From Halovivax limisalsi (GTDB lineage: Archaea > Halobacteriota > Halobacteria > Halobacteriales > Natrialbaceae): 64,000 nucleotides of DNA. The translations under genes were made by a program, and so were the position numbers. The notes beneath the pieces were generated by a model. That model saw only the letters and a list, made by a program, of their open reading frames with translations, had not been told where the DNA came from and made no database searches. The DNA lies in assembly GCF_023093535.1 (NCBI RefSeq), contig NZ_CP095757.1, forward strand, positions 2,790,001 through 2,854,000, written 5' to 3'. Below are positions 1 to 9,656 of this stretch, piece after piece; the stretch's first letter is position 1, and each line of letters starts with the position of its first letter.

Positions 1-2
1 CT

Positions 3-2015
3 CGACCGATGGCCTCGCCGCCGTTCGAGTACGCCGACGAGTTGCGCGCCGACGTCATCGCGATCGACGACGGACCGGGCTCGTCGGGGCCACAGCGTCT
101 GGATCGGAACAGGGACGGCACCATCGGGGCGAAGATCCAGCGAGCCCAGCGCGAGGCGTACGAACGCGGGTATTCGAACCTGACGATCGTCGTCGAGAGT
201 TCCTATCACCGGGGCTGGAAACAACACTTCCAGCGGGCGATGACGAACGGGTCGGCGGACGTCTCGACGGACCTCGACGAATTCCCGAGGGTGGACGACA
301 ACCGCGCCGTCAGAGTCGACGTTTCGGATCTGTACGAACGCGAGCCGGCGTCGTTCGTCGTCGCGGCCGACCACGGCCTCTCGGGGAGCCTCGTCTCGAA
401 TCACGTCATCACCCCGCCCGGGGGCGCGCCCGGTCGAAACACCGTCGAGTTCACGGCCGAGATCGAAAACGTCGGCGGCACGATCGGCGGGACGTCCGTC
501 GAGTTCGACGTACTGGGTGCCGGCATCGATCGGGAGACGACCGTCGACGACCTCGCACCCGGCGACTCGAAGAACGTCACCTTCGACGTCCCGTACGGGG
601 AGATAAACGGGCTTTCGACCGGCGAATCCTACGACTATACGATCACGGTCGAGGATGGGACTGGTCTGAAATCCGAGGGGTCGTTCTTCGTCGCGGAGTC
701 CGCCGGCCCGCGCCTCGAAGTGACGAACGCGTCCGCGACGAAACGGTCCGCCGTGGCATCGCCAGGGCCGGACGAACAAATCGTGATCGAGGCGGATGTG
801 ACGAACACCGGGGGATCGAACGCGACCGACGGCGAGATCGCGCTCTCGCTCGAGCTCCCGGAGTACGACTTCGACGATCCGTACAACCTGACCGAGATGG
901 ACCCCTTCACCGTCGATCGGACGGTCGGTGCATCCGCACCAGTCAGGTGGACCATCAATAGCACGTCGCTGCTCGGCGCCGAACACGACTTTACGGTCTC
1001 GGCGGTCGACAATACGGATCCCGACGGTGAAGACGGTGGGACATTCGCCAACGAGAACGGCCCCGACGTCGGCGATACGGAACTGATACTGCCCGGCGGG
1101 TCGAACGTCAACGTCTCCGTGCTGGGGACCGAGATCGGGACCGAGGCCGACGCGAACAACAACGTGCGCTGGGGGGCCGCGTTTGGCAGCATCTACACCC
1201 AGCCCGTCGAGTCGGGCGACTTCGTCGGGGACTCGATCGACCCGACCGGCCCGGCGGAGCGGGTCGAGGGCGTCCCGTGGCACGATCAAAACCTCAACCG
1301 GTGGGACGATCACCGAACGATCTTTTCGCACTCCTTCACGACGGAAGAGCGCGTCAGTTTGTTGTTCCAGGCCCGATCGTACTACACGTGTTCGTACGGC
1401 GGCCCGAACAGCTACGGCGGGCACAAGTACAGCGACTCGACGACGATCGGTTCGACGCTGTATCACCACTACGACTGTCCAACAGGGTTAGAGTACGACC
1501 CGTTGGTCGAAATCGAGGCTGACGCCGGTGCCGAGAAGACGAACGTCCGCGTCCTGAGTCAAGAGGACAACGTCCTGCCGCAACTCGATCCCGGTATCGA
1601 GATACAGCAGAGTGCGAAAGACCTCCTCGAACGCCCGGAAGTGGATATCAATGTCACCGAACTGCCCGACGGCTCGGCGGAACTCGACCTCGACGACAAC
1701 GAGTACATCTTCGTCTTCGAACTGACTCACTACCCGGGCATGACGGGCACCGGTTGCTATGTCGATCCGTCCGTCTCACCGGACGAGTACTGGCAAAAGG
1801 CGTTCGACTGCCCGAACGACCCCGACTTCAACGACATGCTCGTCCACGTCGACGTCGAGTCGATGGACCCGGAACCGTACGATTTCCGGGGGACGTTCGA
1901 CGGTGGAAACGGACTCGACGCGCCCTTCGGACCCGGCGATCCGGCCGACTCTGACGAGACGATCGATCCCGGCCCCTCCGTCGAGGTCGGGTCCGGCGAA
2001 CTGATCATCGGCTAA
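3..2015 (+). CDS. Large secreted surface protein with CARDB-like domains (5' partial)
   Basis: The reading frame is open to the left edge of the window, so the protein starts upstream and about 670 C-terminal residues are visible. It resembles the next gene: both have an 'ESxYHxGW' segment followed by an aromatic-rich helix, then β-sandwich stretches with 'NTGG' and 'NVGG' turns typical of CARDB or archaeal Ig-like domains, then a Cys- and Tyr-rich central part and a Pro/Gly/Asp tail. There are several N-x-S/T sequons, and no membrane segment in the visible part. Likely exported and glycosylated; an N-terminal pilin-like anchor, as in the next gene, is inferred and not seen. Function unknown; adhesion or a surface-fibre role is plausible. 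Confidence 0.7.
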   Translation, partial: RPMASPPFEYADELRADVIAIDDGPGSSGPQRLDRNRDGTIGAKIQRAQREAYERGYSNLTIVVESSYHRGWKQHFQRAMTNGSADVSTDLDEFPRVDDNRAVRVDVSDLYEREPASFVVAADHGLSGSLVSNHVITPPGGAPGRNTVEFTAEIENVGGTIGGTSVEFDVLGAGIDRETTVDDLAPGDSKNVTFDVPYGEINGLSTGESYDYTITVEDGTGLKSEGSFFVAESAGPRLEVTNASATKRSAVASPGPDEQIVIEADVTNTGGSNATDGEIALSLELPEYDFDDPYNLTEMDPFTVDRTVGASAPVRWTINSTSLLGAEHDFTVSAVDNTDPDGEDGGTFANENGPDVGDTELILPGGSNVNVSVLGTEIGTEADANNNVRWGAAFGSIYTQPVESGDFVGDSIDPTGPAERVEGVPWHDQNLNRWDDHRTIFSHSFTTEERVSLLFQARSYYTCSYGGPNSYGGHKYSDSTTIGSTLYHHYDCPTGLEYDPLVEIEADAGAEKTNVRVLSQEDNVLPQLDPGIEIQQSAKDLLERPEVDINVTELPDGSAELDLDDNEYIFVFELTHYPGMTGTGCYVDPSVSPDEYWQKAFDCPNDPDFNDMLVHVDVESMDPEPYDFRGTFDGGNGLDAPFGPGDPADSDETIDPGPSVEVGSGELIIG

Positions 2016-2195
2016 GTCCGGAGGCGACCGGTGACCGGCACCGACCGGAGCCGTTCGCTGTCGGAACGGAGCCAGCCAGTGTTGCGGAGACGGCGTCGAG
2101 CGCTAGTCGGGAATCCAATTGACCCCAACCATTACCACATGTAATTTTTGCTGTTGAAAATAGGGACCGATATTATTTATTTTGATTCGGATTGA

Positions 2196-2212
2196 ATCGG
2201 CATTCGGCCGAT
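2196..2212. promoter_or_regulatory. Inverted repeat beside a probable promoter
   Basis: ATCGGC and GCCGAT flank a 5-base spacer inside an unusually A/T-rich stretch (about 2110-2250). A T-rich TTTTAG element follows at about 2217-2222, 28-33 bases before the ATG at 2250, which fits a TATA box for a leaderless transcript. A palindrome just upstream of a TATA box is where an archaeal regulator could bind; no regulator is identified. Confidence 0.3.
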
Positions 2213-2249
2213 ACTCTTTTAGATTGAAGGCGCAATAGTACGATAGAAT

Positions 2250-4709
2250 ATGGGGGACCGGGGGTTCGAAGTTAGTCGCGGTAGCGGCAGGTATCGAAGC
2301 GGCGACCACGGGGTGACGCCCGTCGTCGGCATCATCCTGCTACTGGGGATGGTGTTCGTCGGCGCCGCAGTGGTAGCGTCGTCGGGAGTGATTATGATCG
2401 ACGCGCTCGAGACCGAATCGGAAACCGAACGAGCGCTCGACTGCCTCGATCGGACTGATCACAGCGTCGAGACGTTGCTGCGTGCGGACAAACTGGAGTC
2501 GATTCCGTGCGATTCGACGTTCACCGACGACGGCACCGTCACGATCAGACTGCTCGACGAGAACGGGGCCGCGCTCGAAACGGTCACGATCGACAAACTG
2601 GGCGCCTTCGAGTACGACCTCGACAGTCGAACCGTCGGCTATCAGAGCGGCGGCGTCTTTCTGCTGCGCGACGGCTCGGTCACCGTTCACCGGGCCCCCG
2701 ACGTCGGGTTCGGATTCGGTTCCGGTCACTCCCTCGAAAACCAGTCGCTCGATCTCGGTTTTCTCAACATGACCGAATCACGGCCGGGAGGGAAGTTCAC
2801 GCGTATGCGTCACGACCAGCAACGCTCCACCGCCGCGAGCGACGAGCTCGCCGCTGCGCTCGAGAAACCGTACCGCGATATCGAGATCACCGTCGAGAGC
2901 CGCTATCACGAGGGCTGGGCCGTACACCTCCGTGAGGCGTTCTACGCCGATTCGTACAGTAACGTCTCCGTCGCGGACGATGCCACCGCAGGGACGGCGA
3001 CCGTCACCATCCAGAACGCGAAACCACAGCAGCCTCATTTCGAGGTGACCGACGTCACCCCAGCCGACTGGGCCGTTCCCTACGGACCCGACGAGGCCTT
3101 CGCCGTCAACGTCACCGTGACGAATACGGGTACCGCGTCCGGGTCCGAAACCATCGTTCTCGAGGTGCCCGAAGCCGACGACGGAACGAAAACCGTCTCG
3201 ACCGGCACCCTGAACCCCGGGGAATCGGTCACCAAGAAAGTGTCGTTCGGGACGGAGCGGATTCCGTCGGGTTCGCCGAGCCCGGAAACGCTCGACGTTG
3301 ACGCGTACGATAACTACGAGTACACCGTCTCGACGAGCGACGGATCCGCACAGGGATCGTTCTACCTGAGCTTCCCGGACGAAGCCCTCTATCGCATCGA
3401 GTCGTTCGCCCGGACGATCGATGAGCCCTTCGTCAACATCACCGCGGACGTCCGCAACGTCGGCGAAGTCGAAGCGCCCATCGATACGACCCTGACCCTC
3501 GATAGTGACAGCGACGAACTCCCGGATCCGGTCAAAACCTATCAGCACACGCTCTCGACGGGGCCCTGGAACGAATCGACGCTCGAGTATTCGCTCAACA
3601 AGAGCGTGCTGCCCGACGCCAACTACACCTACACGCTCGAGTTGCACAACGAGGGCGACGCCGCGACGGTGTGTTCGAACTACCCCGACGCCTGTACCCG
3701 ATCGGGCACGTTCCGGATCGAGGACGGCGTCGTGGGCGATCCGGGTGAGGTCATCGTCACCGAACCGACGCAGGTCCGAGTGAGCATTATCGGGACCGAG
3801 ATTTCCAACGAGCGCGAAACTTGGAGCGGCTACTACGACAAATACTGGGATCCGGTGACCGCCTCGGCCGTCGTCGGCGACAAGCGCTATCGATTCAAGC
3901 CGGACGGCACGGTCGAACAAATTCCGCTCGACCAGCCCCACTACACGCCGGACGGCAAAACGATGGACGACTACGATCTCAACACCTATGATTCCCAGCG
4001 GAAGGTGTACGACTTCGAGACGAACATGACGTCGGGATCCGTGACGATCGAGGCCACGCGATGGCAGTGTCAGAACAACCACTTCAGCAGTGAGAACATC
4101 GTCTACAAAGAGGCCGATGGTGACTGGCACTACGACTGTCCCAGCTACTATTACGGCGAGCCCACCACCGTCGACACGAACGACGGGGTCGCGACCTCGG
4201 ATTCGGGCTTCGTCATGACGCGGGATTCCGAGCGCAACTACGTGCCCGACATTCCGCCGGGCTATCCGCGACAGCGAAGCGTCCAGGAGGTCTTCGAGGA
4301 CGGGACAAACAACATCACGCTCGAAAATAATCACCTCCAGCTCGGACAGAACGACTTCGCGTTCATGATGGAGGCGACGATGGATCGAGAACAGTTGATC
4401 GACGAGTACGAACACGAGTACGACGGGCCGTACGACCTCTACACGGACAATCAGACGGAACTGAACCTCGCGGCCTGGGATATCGTGAAGAACTATCGAG
4501 ATGATAGTTCGATGGATCCGAACTACAACGACGTCATCGGCGTCGTCCAGATCGACGGCGGCGGGCGCTACATCGATCTCGACGGGGTCCTGGAGGACTA
4601 CCGAATCGACAAATCGGGTGTTTCTCCGACCGTCGTCAGCAATAGCGACGACTACGACCCGCCAGGCCCGACGATTACGTCCGGGCCGGGCGTCATCGAA
4701 ATCTCCTGA
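2250..4709 (+). CDS. Pilin-anchored giant surface protein with CARDB-like domains
   Basis: 819 residues. The N terminus has a short charged leader ending in 'DHG', then 'VTPVVGIILLLGMVFVGA' and further hydrophobic residues (about 29-53). This matches the class III signal and H-domain of archaeal type IV pilins, processed by a PibD-like peptidase. Behind it lie about 760 soluble residues: an 'ESRYHEGW' motif (about 214), CARDB-like β-sandwich repeats with 'TNTGT' and 'RNVGE' turns (about 260-490), then a Tyr/Asp/Cys-rich region ending in Pro/Gly. It is a homologue of the preceding gene, 234 bases away on the same strand. Pilins are normally 120-200 residues, so this looks like a pilin-type anchor on a large extracellular body. 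Adhesion is inferred. Confidence 0.75.
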   Translation: MGDRGFEVSRGSGRYRSGDHGVTPVVGIILLLGMVFVGAAVVASSGVIMIDALETESETERALDCLDRTDHSVETLLRADKLESIPCDSTFTDDGTVTIRLLDENGAALETVTIDKLGAFEYDLDSRTVGYQSGGVFLLRDGSVTVHRAPDVGFGFGSGHSLENQSLDLGFLNMTESRPGGKFTRMRHDQQRSTAASDELAAALEKPYRDIEITVESRYHEGWAVHLREAFYADSYSNVSVADDATAGTATVTIQNAKPQQPHFEVTDVTPADWAVPYGPDEAFAVNVTVTNTGTASGSETIVLEVPEADDGTKTVSTGTLNPGESVTKKVSFGTERIPSGSPSPETLDVDAYDNYEYTVSTSDGSAQGSFYLSFPDEALYRIESFARTIDEPFVNITADVRNVGEVEAPIDTTLTLDSDSDELPDPVKTYQHTLSTGPWNESTLEYSLNKSVLPDANYTYTLELHNEGDAATVCSNYPDACTRSGTFRIEDGVVGDPGEVIVTEPTQVRVSIIGTEISNERETWSGYYDKYWDPVTASAVVGDKRYRFKPDGTVEQIPLDQPHYTPDGKTMDDYDLNTYDSQRKVYDFETNMTSGSVTIEATRWQCQNNHFSSENIVYKEADGDWHYDCPSYYYGEPTTVDTNDGVATSDSGFVMTRDSERNYVPDIPPGYPRQRSVQEVFEDGTNNITLENNHLQLGQNDFAFMMEATMDREQLIDEYEHEYDGPYDLYTDNQTELNLAAWDIVKNYRDDSSMDPNYNDVIGVVQIDGGGRYIDLDGVLEDYRIDKSGVSPTVVSNSDDYDPPGPTITSGPGVIEIS

Positions 4710-4779
4710 ATAGACCGGATCCGTTCTCACCCCACAGGAATCGAATACGCCAGCAGGTCGAACTCGCTGATGCGGTGGG

Positions 4780-5427
4780 TTACGTCGCGGCGTCGATCGT
4801 CGCCTGCACGTCGCTCCAGACCTCATCCGGCGTCCCTTCGCCGTCGACGCGTTCGAGCTGGCCGCGCTCGTCGTAATAGTCGATTACTGGTTCCGTGTTC
4901 TCGCGGTAGACGCGCAGTCGCTCGCGGACGGTCTCCTCGGTGTCGTCGTCGCGCTGGATCAGTTCGCCCCCGCACTCGTCGCAGACGCCCGGCTCGTCGG
5001 GCTGATCGAACTCGACGTGGTAGTTCGCGCCGCACTCAGAACAGACGCGTCGGCCCGTCAGCCGGTCGACGAGTTCGGATTCAGTCACGTCGAGGTACAG
5101 CACGACGTCGAGATCCGTCATCTCGGACAGTTCGGCGGCCTGATCCATGTTACGCGGATAGCCATCGAGGACGAACCCGTCCGCCGCCTCGAGCGCTTGC
5201 GCGACGATTTCGTTCACCACTTCGTCCGGGACGAGTTCGCCGCGGTCCATGAATTCGCGCGGGGTGTCGTGTGCAACGTCGAGGTGCGAGATGTCCATCT
5301 CGCTGTTCGCTCGCAGGGCGTCCCCCGTCGTCACGTGCTCGACGTCGTACGCCTCAGCGATATTCGCACTCTGCGTCCCCTTTCCGGCCCCGGGCGCTCC
5401 AAGGATGAGAATACGTGGCTCTGCCAT
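4780..5427 (-). CDS. adk: Adenylate kinase
   Basis: 215 residues. It interconverts ATP + AMP and 2 ADP in the cytoplasm. The P-loop '[10 protein letters not shown]' is at residues 10-19, followed by the AMP-binding region, 'LDGYPRN', and a LID with a four-Cys zinc-type knuckle ('CSECG' and 'CDECGG'). This is the bacterial/long-LID type of adenylate kinase, not the trimeric archaeal type. I chose the internal ATG at 5427 because it gives the family's usual start (MAEPRILIL) and lies 26 bases from a TTTAT box; the upstream frame is not conserved-looking. It is on the same strand as secY but about 33 kb downstream of it. Confidence 0.95.
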   Translation of the reverse strand: MAEPRILILGAPGAGKGTQSANIAEAYDVEHVTTGDALRANSEMDISHLDVAHDTPREFMDRGELVPDEVVNEIVAQALEAADGFVLDGYPRNMDQAAELSEMTDLDVVLYLDVTESELVDRLTGRRVCSECGANYHVEFDQPDEPGVCDECGGELIQRDDDTEETVRERLRVYRENTEPVIDYYDERGQLERVDGEGTPDEVWSDVQATIDAAT

Positions 5428-5799
5428 ACCGGGGCGTTCATCGGGCCCGCATAAAGGTTTAAAGAAACGCGTCGTCCAGCAGGTCGGTCGGGTTCGTCGC
5501 ATCGAGGGCCGGTCGACTATCGCTGCGCGATTGCGGTCGTCGCAACGTCACGCTCGGAAGGCCCGAGGTGCAACGGACGGTTACCCGAACGAATTCGGCG
5601 TTACCGATACGACCGTCGGAGCGAGAACGATAGAACCAAGGGCTGGCCCTCGAAGTGACGTCCGTGGACAAGCGGAATGGCCGGCGATCCCGACGAGGGC
5701 CGGCACTCGAGCGACGCTGGGAGGCCGTCGTCGGACCGTTCCCAAATAGATAAGTATACCCGGTCGACATCGTCCGATAAGAAGCCCCGATAAACCGAG
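5428..5799. other. 372-base intergenic region, adk / coxB
   Basis: The adk promoter sits at the left end. At the right, an A/T-rich stretch (about 5744-5757, AATAGATAAGTATA) lies about 50 bases before the coxB start and may be its promoter. Open frames crossing the region are Arg-rich in both directions and look like non-coding high-G+C sequence. No RNA gene or repeat seen. Confidence 0.5.
5451..5463 (-). promoter_or_regulatory. TATA elements of adk
   Basis: On the minus strand TTTAAA and then TTTAT lie 33 and 26 bases before the adk ATG. The spacing fits a haloarchaeal TATA box with a leaderless mRNA. Confidence 0.45.
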
Positions 5800-6783
5800 G
5801 TGAATACAATTTACGCCGAATTAGTGACTCCGATGCAAGCGACACGCGCCGACGTGTTCGAGTTGATCTTCCTGGTCTTTCTCGGACTCGGGACGATCGT
5901 CGGTATCGTCGTCGTGTCGTACATCATGTACAACGCGTACAAGTATCGCGACGCCGAACACATCGAGGATCCGACGCCCGAAAAACGCCCCGTACTTGGG
6001 GAGTTACCGGTGGGCGGGCAGGGCGGCCGAAAACTCTTCCTCTCGTTCATCGTCAGCGCGATCATCGTCGTCTCGCTGATCATCTGGACCTACAGCTGGC
6101 TGCTGTACGTCGAAGAGGGACCGGACCAGCTCGACGACGAGAACGCCGTCGAGATCGACGTCGAGGCCTCGGCGTTTACGTTCCTCTACAACTACGACTA
6201 CCTGGACACCGAATACACCACCGCGCAGAACCTCGTCGTGCCCGCCGATCGACCGGTGCAGGTCAACGTGACCTCGAACGACGTCTGGCACACGTTCGGC
6301 ATACCGAGGGAACGGGTAAAAGCCGACGCGCTCCCCGGTGAATACGACGTAACCTGGTTCGAGCCGAGCGAGCCCGGCTACTACGAGAACGCCGTCCAGT
6401 GTTTCGAACTCTGCGGACCCGGCCACAGCGCCATGGGGTCGAACCTGGTGGTCGTCGAAGCGTCGCTGTACGACGCGGCGGTCGAAGCAGAGGCCGTGGG
6501 CGACCTCGCGAGTGCGATCGAAGACGGCGACCTGGCCGCCGACGCCTCGCCGGACGAGTTCGAGAACCTCATCGCGGAACAGCAATCGGAGGACGGAACC
6601 GATGGAGAGAGTGATACGGGCACCGGTAACGAGACTGACACCGGTAGTGGAAACGAGACCACAGCCGATGGCGGAAACGAGACCGACGCCGGCTCGGGCA
6701 ACGAGACCGACGCTGGATCGGGCAACGAAAGTGCACGCGTTGGATCCGGTGACCGGATCGCCGCGGGAGGTGTCGATCGATGA
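5800..6783 (+). CDS. coxB: Cytochrome c/quinol oxidase subunit II (CuA)
   Basis: 327 residues. It accepts electrons at the outer membrane face and passes them to subunit I. Two membrane helices (about 19-42 and 79-103) precede a cupredoxin domain holding the CuA site: His164, Cys201, Glu203, Cys205, His209 and Met212 in 'CFELCGPGHSAM'. The complete CuA ligands argue for a cytochrome- or cupredoxin-type donor, not a quinol. A GTG start follows a GAGG ribosome site; the ATG at 5833 is an alternative. The last 50 or so residues are a Gly/Asp/Thr tail with five N-E-T/S sequons, outside the cell by topology. The stop overlaps the next start (ATGA), so translation is probably coupled. Confidence 0.95.
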   Translation: MNTIYAELVTPMQATRADVFELIFLVFLGLGTIVGIVVVSYIMYNAYKYRDAEHIEDPTPEKRPVLGELPVGGQGGRKLFLSFIVSAIIVVSLIIWTYSWLLYVEEGPDQLDDENAVEIDVEASAFTFLYNYDYLDTEYTTAQNLVVPADRPVQVNVTSNDVWHTFGIPRERVKADALPGEYDVTWFEPSEPGYYENAVQCFELCGPGHSAMGSNLVVVEASLYDAAVEAEAVGDLASAIEDGDLAADASPDEFENLIAEQQSEDGTDGESDTGTGNETDTGSGNETTADGGNETDAGSGNETDAGSGNESARVGSGDRIAAGGVDR

Positions 6784-9365
6784 GTGACCTTCCGCCCCGT
6801 CGATCGCTCAAGCGCTGGCTCGTCACGACCAACCACAAGGATATCGGCATCCTCTACCTGAGCACCGCGCTCGTCTTCCTCCTCCTCGGCGGACTCCTCG
6901 CGCTGATCTTCCGGGCCCAGCTCTGGGAGGCGGGAGGCACGGGCCTGCTCAGTCACGCCGAGTTCAACCAGTCGGTGAGTACGCACGGGCTGATCATGGT
7001 CTTCTGGTTCCTCTCGCCGATCGCCACCGGGTTCGCGAACTACCTGGTACCGTTACAGATCGGGGCGAAGGACCTCGCGTTCCCGCGACTGAACGCGCTC
7101 TCGTACTGGTTCTACCTCTTCTCGGGGGTCATGCTGTTCATCTCGTTCTTCATGGGCGGTTCCTGGAGCGGCGGCTGGACGATCTACGCCCCGCTGAACG
7201 TCCCCATGTACACGCCGCCGGCACCCGGCGAACCGACCATCGGCGGGACGATGGCGCTCATCGCCCTGACGATGTTCGTCCTCTCGATCACGCTCGGGAC
7301 GGTCAACTTCCTCACGACGATCCACCGCATGCGTGCGGAGGGGCTCGGCCTGTGGAACATGCCGCTTTTCACCTGGTCGTGGCTGCTGACCGTCTGGATG
7401 ATGCTCTTCGCGTTCGCCGCCTTGCTGGCGGCGCTGTTGTTGCTCGTCACCGACCACGTGATGCTCACGCAGTACTTCGCGACCGACCAGGGCTCCTCAC
7501 TATTGTGGGCGCACCTCTTCTGGTTCTTCGGCCACCCGGAGGTGTACATCGTCTTCTTCCCCGCGCTGGGGATCATGTTCGAGGCGTTCCAGACCTTCTG
7601 CGGTCGGCGCCTCGTCGGCCGGAAGTGGATCATCATCGCGATGATCCTCGTGGCCGTCCAGTCGTTCCTCGTCTGGATGCACCACATGTTCCTGACGACG
7701 ATCAACCTCGAGGTCAAGACGCTCTACATGGCGACGACCATCGGCATCTCGCTGCCGTTCGACCTGATGGTCTTCGCGCTAATCTACACGATGGTCAAGG
7801 GCCGGGTCAGGTTCACGACGCCGTTCCTGTTCTCGCTGGGCGCGCTCGTGCTGTTCATCCTCGGCGGGATCACCGGCGTCTTCCTCGGCGCGGTCGTGCT
7901 TGACTACGAGTTCCGCGGCACCTACTGGGTCGTGGCGCACTTCCACTACGTGATGGTCGCCGGCGTGACGGCGCTCGTCGGCGGGCTCTACTACTGGTGG
8001 CCCAAAATTTCGGGCCGCATGTACCACGAGTTCCTGGGTAAACTCCACTTCGTGGCCTACTTCGTCGGATTCAACCTGCTGTACTTCCCGATGTTCCTCA
8101 CATGGGAGACGCCGCGACGCGTCTTCCACTACCCGGTCGGCGACCAGATCTGGCACCAGGCGGCGACGGTCGGAGCCTACGTCTTCGGCTTCTCGTTCCT
8201 GCTCCTGTTCGCCAACTTCGCCTGGAGTCTGGTCTACGGCCCGAAGGCGCCGGACAACCCGTGGAAGTTCTCCCGCACCGCGGAGTGGGCGATCCCCTCG
8301 CCGCCGCCGCTCGACAACTGGCCGGGCCGACCGAGTTACGCCACCGGCAAGCTCGAGTTCGTCGACGACGCCACGACGGCCGACACCGCGACCGACGGCG
8401 GACCCGCGGCGACCGACGGCGGGACGGCCACGGCCGACGAAGCCGTGGCGCACGACCAGGCCGAGGACGTCCACGGGGCGGTACACGCCGACCACGCGAG
8501 CATCTGGCCGATGCTGATCGGCTTCAGCACGTTCGTGATGTTCATCGGCCTCTCCGGCATGAACGAGATCGTGGTCCACTTCCTCAGCGACGAGATTATC
8601 GCCCACCTCGGCACCGACGGCCTGTCCGCGCCGTCCGTCTCCGCCGAATCCGTCATCGAGAGCACGACCGGCGAATCGACGGCCCTCACGACGACAAACT
8701 ACGTCTTCGGCGGGCTCTTCGTCGGCGGCATCGGCCTCATGCTGATCTCGCTCTTCCAGTTCGGCCGCGAGCAGTTCCACGCGCCGACGATGGAGATCGC
8801 CGAGCGCTGGCCGTTCGAGAACATCGGCACGACCAAGCTGGGCGTCTGGTTCTTCCTCGCCTCGGACGTCATCGTCTTCGGTGCCGTGATCGGCGCGTAC
8901 CTCTTCATGCGCATCTGGGCCGGCTGGGGTAACTTCAGTCCGATTCCCGAGTACACCTGGGCCGGACTGCTCAACACCTACATCCTGCTCACCTCGAGCT
9001 TCACGGTCATCCTCGGACTCGTGATGGCCGAACGCTCGAACAAGAAGGGGCTGATGGCCTCGCTCGGGGCCACGATCCTGCTCGGGTTCGCGTTCATGGG
9101 CGTGAAGGCCTGGGAGTGGACCGGCAAGTTCGCCGACGGCGACTACTGGTTCCACGGCCTCGAGTACTCGCTGTACTACGTCACAACGGGCCTGCACGCG
9201 CTGCACGTGATTCTGGGCCTGCTCGTCGGCGGGTTCATGCTCTATCGCGTCTACACGATCGGCGCCTACCTCGAAGACGAACGGCCCGTGGAGTACTTCG
9301 GCCTCTACTGGCACTTCGTCGACATCGTCTGGGTCATCCTCTTCCCGCTGTTCTACCTCCTGTAG
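6780..9365 (+). CDS. coxA: Fused cytochrome oxidase subunits I and III
   Basis: 861 residues. Residues 1 to about 528 are subunit I, with the low-spin haem His in 'STHGLIMVFW', the CuB/Tyr motif 'GHPEVY', the 'HH' pair in 'WMHHMF', and 'HFHYVMV' for the haem a3 and CuB ligands. An Ala/Thr/Asp-rich, membrane-free linker (about 529-575) leads to a subunit III domain with about seven helices, including 'KLGVWFFLASDVIVFGAV' and 'GLHALHVILG'. The complex reduces O2 to water and pumps protons. CoxA-CoxC fusions are known in haloarchaea. The start overlaps the coxB stop by 4 bases. Confidence 0.95.
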   Translation: MSDLPPRRSLKRWLVTTNHKDIGILYLSTALVFLLLGGLLALIFRAQLWEAGGTGLLSHAEFNQSVSTHGLIMVFWFLSPIATGFANYLVPLQIGAKDLAFPRLNALSYWFYLFSGVMLFISFFMGGSWSGGWTIYAPLNVPMYTPPAPGEPTIGGTMALIALTMFVLSITLGTVNFLTTIHRMRAEGLGLWNMPLFTWSWLLTVWMMLFAFAALLAALLLLVTDHVMLTQYFATDQGSSLLWAHLFWFFGHPEVYIVFFPALGIMFEAFQTFCGRRLVGRKWIIIAMILVAVQSFLVWMHHMFLTTINLEVKTLYMATTIGISLPFDLMVFALIYTMVKGRVRFTTPFLFSLGALVLFILGGITGVFLGAVVLDYEFRGTYWVVAHFHYVMVAGVTALVGGLYYWWPKISGRMYHEFLGKLHFVAYFVGFNLLYFPMFLTWETPRRVFHYPVGDQIWHQAATVGAYVFGFSFLLLFANFAWSLVYGPKAPDNPWKFSRTAEWAIPSPPPLDNWPGRPSYATGKLEFVDDATTADTATDGGPAATDGGTATADEAVAHDQAEDVHGAVHADHASIWPMLIGFSTFVMFIGLSGMNEIVVHFLSDEIIAHLGTDGLSAPSVSAESVIESTTGESTALTTTNYVFGGLFVGGIGLMLISLFQFGREQFHAPTMEIAERWPFENIGTTKLGVWFFLASDVIVFGAVIGAYLFMRIWAGWGNFSPIPEYTWAGLLNTYILLTSSFTVILGLVMAERSNKKGLMASLGATILLGFAFMGVKAWEWTGKFADGDYWFHGLEYSLYYVTTGLHALHVILGLLVGGFMLYRVYTIGAYLEDERPVEYFGLYWHFVDIVWVILFPLFYLL

Positions 9366-9381
9366 ACCCGGACGGGCTCGA

Positions 9382-9386
9382 TTTTT
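9382..9386 (+). terminator. T-run after the oxidase gene
   Basis: Five consecutive T residues lie 17 bases after the stop of the fused oxidase gene, preceded by G/C-rich sequence. Archaeal terminators are often simple T-runs; this short one is only a candidate. Confidence 0.3.
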
Positions 9387-9625
9387 CGGGTTCCCGATAC
9401 GAGATCAGTATCCGACGACCGGTCCGTGCGATCGATCAGCGTCTCGCTCGCGGATTCAGGGCCAGCAGGACAGCGTTCTCTCTCTCACACCCGTCCACGT
9501 TGGCTCGGCTGGCAATCGCTGACGACCCGGGCCCCACGCAATCGGTTCCGATCGGCGTCCCCGGATGCGACCGGTCGGCGTTACATTCGACGGGGGAGAC
9601 GACCGGACGATTCGCATGAGGAAGC

Positions 9626-9630
9626 TATAA
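9626..9630 (+). promoter_or_regulatory. TATA box of the subunit IV gene
   Basis: TATAA is centred 29 bases before the ATG at 9657, the expected distance for a leaderless haloarchaeal transcript. It supports separate transcription of the small subunit gene after the 291-base gap behind coxA, which otherwise holds nothing I can recognise. Confidence 0.5.
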
Positions 9631-9656
9631 GTGACCGCCTCACCGACGATACAGCA

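Noticed and set aside
2778-4826. 682-codon open frame antisense to the giant surface protein
   Set aside because: Arg/Val-rich composition typical of an antisense shadow in high-G+C DNA; it runs across the end of adk and has no start signal.
5459-5845. 128-codon minus-strand frame between adk and coxB
   Set aside because: Ser/Arg-rich, covers the coxB promoter and start, no recognisable domain.
7779-9314. 511-codon open frame antisense to the oxidase gene
   Set aside because: It mirrors the G/C-rich third positions of the strong coxA-coxC frame. The translation is Glu/Arg/Asp-rich without any family motif, whereas the plus strand encodes an unmistakable oxidase.
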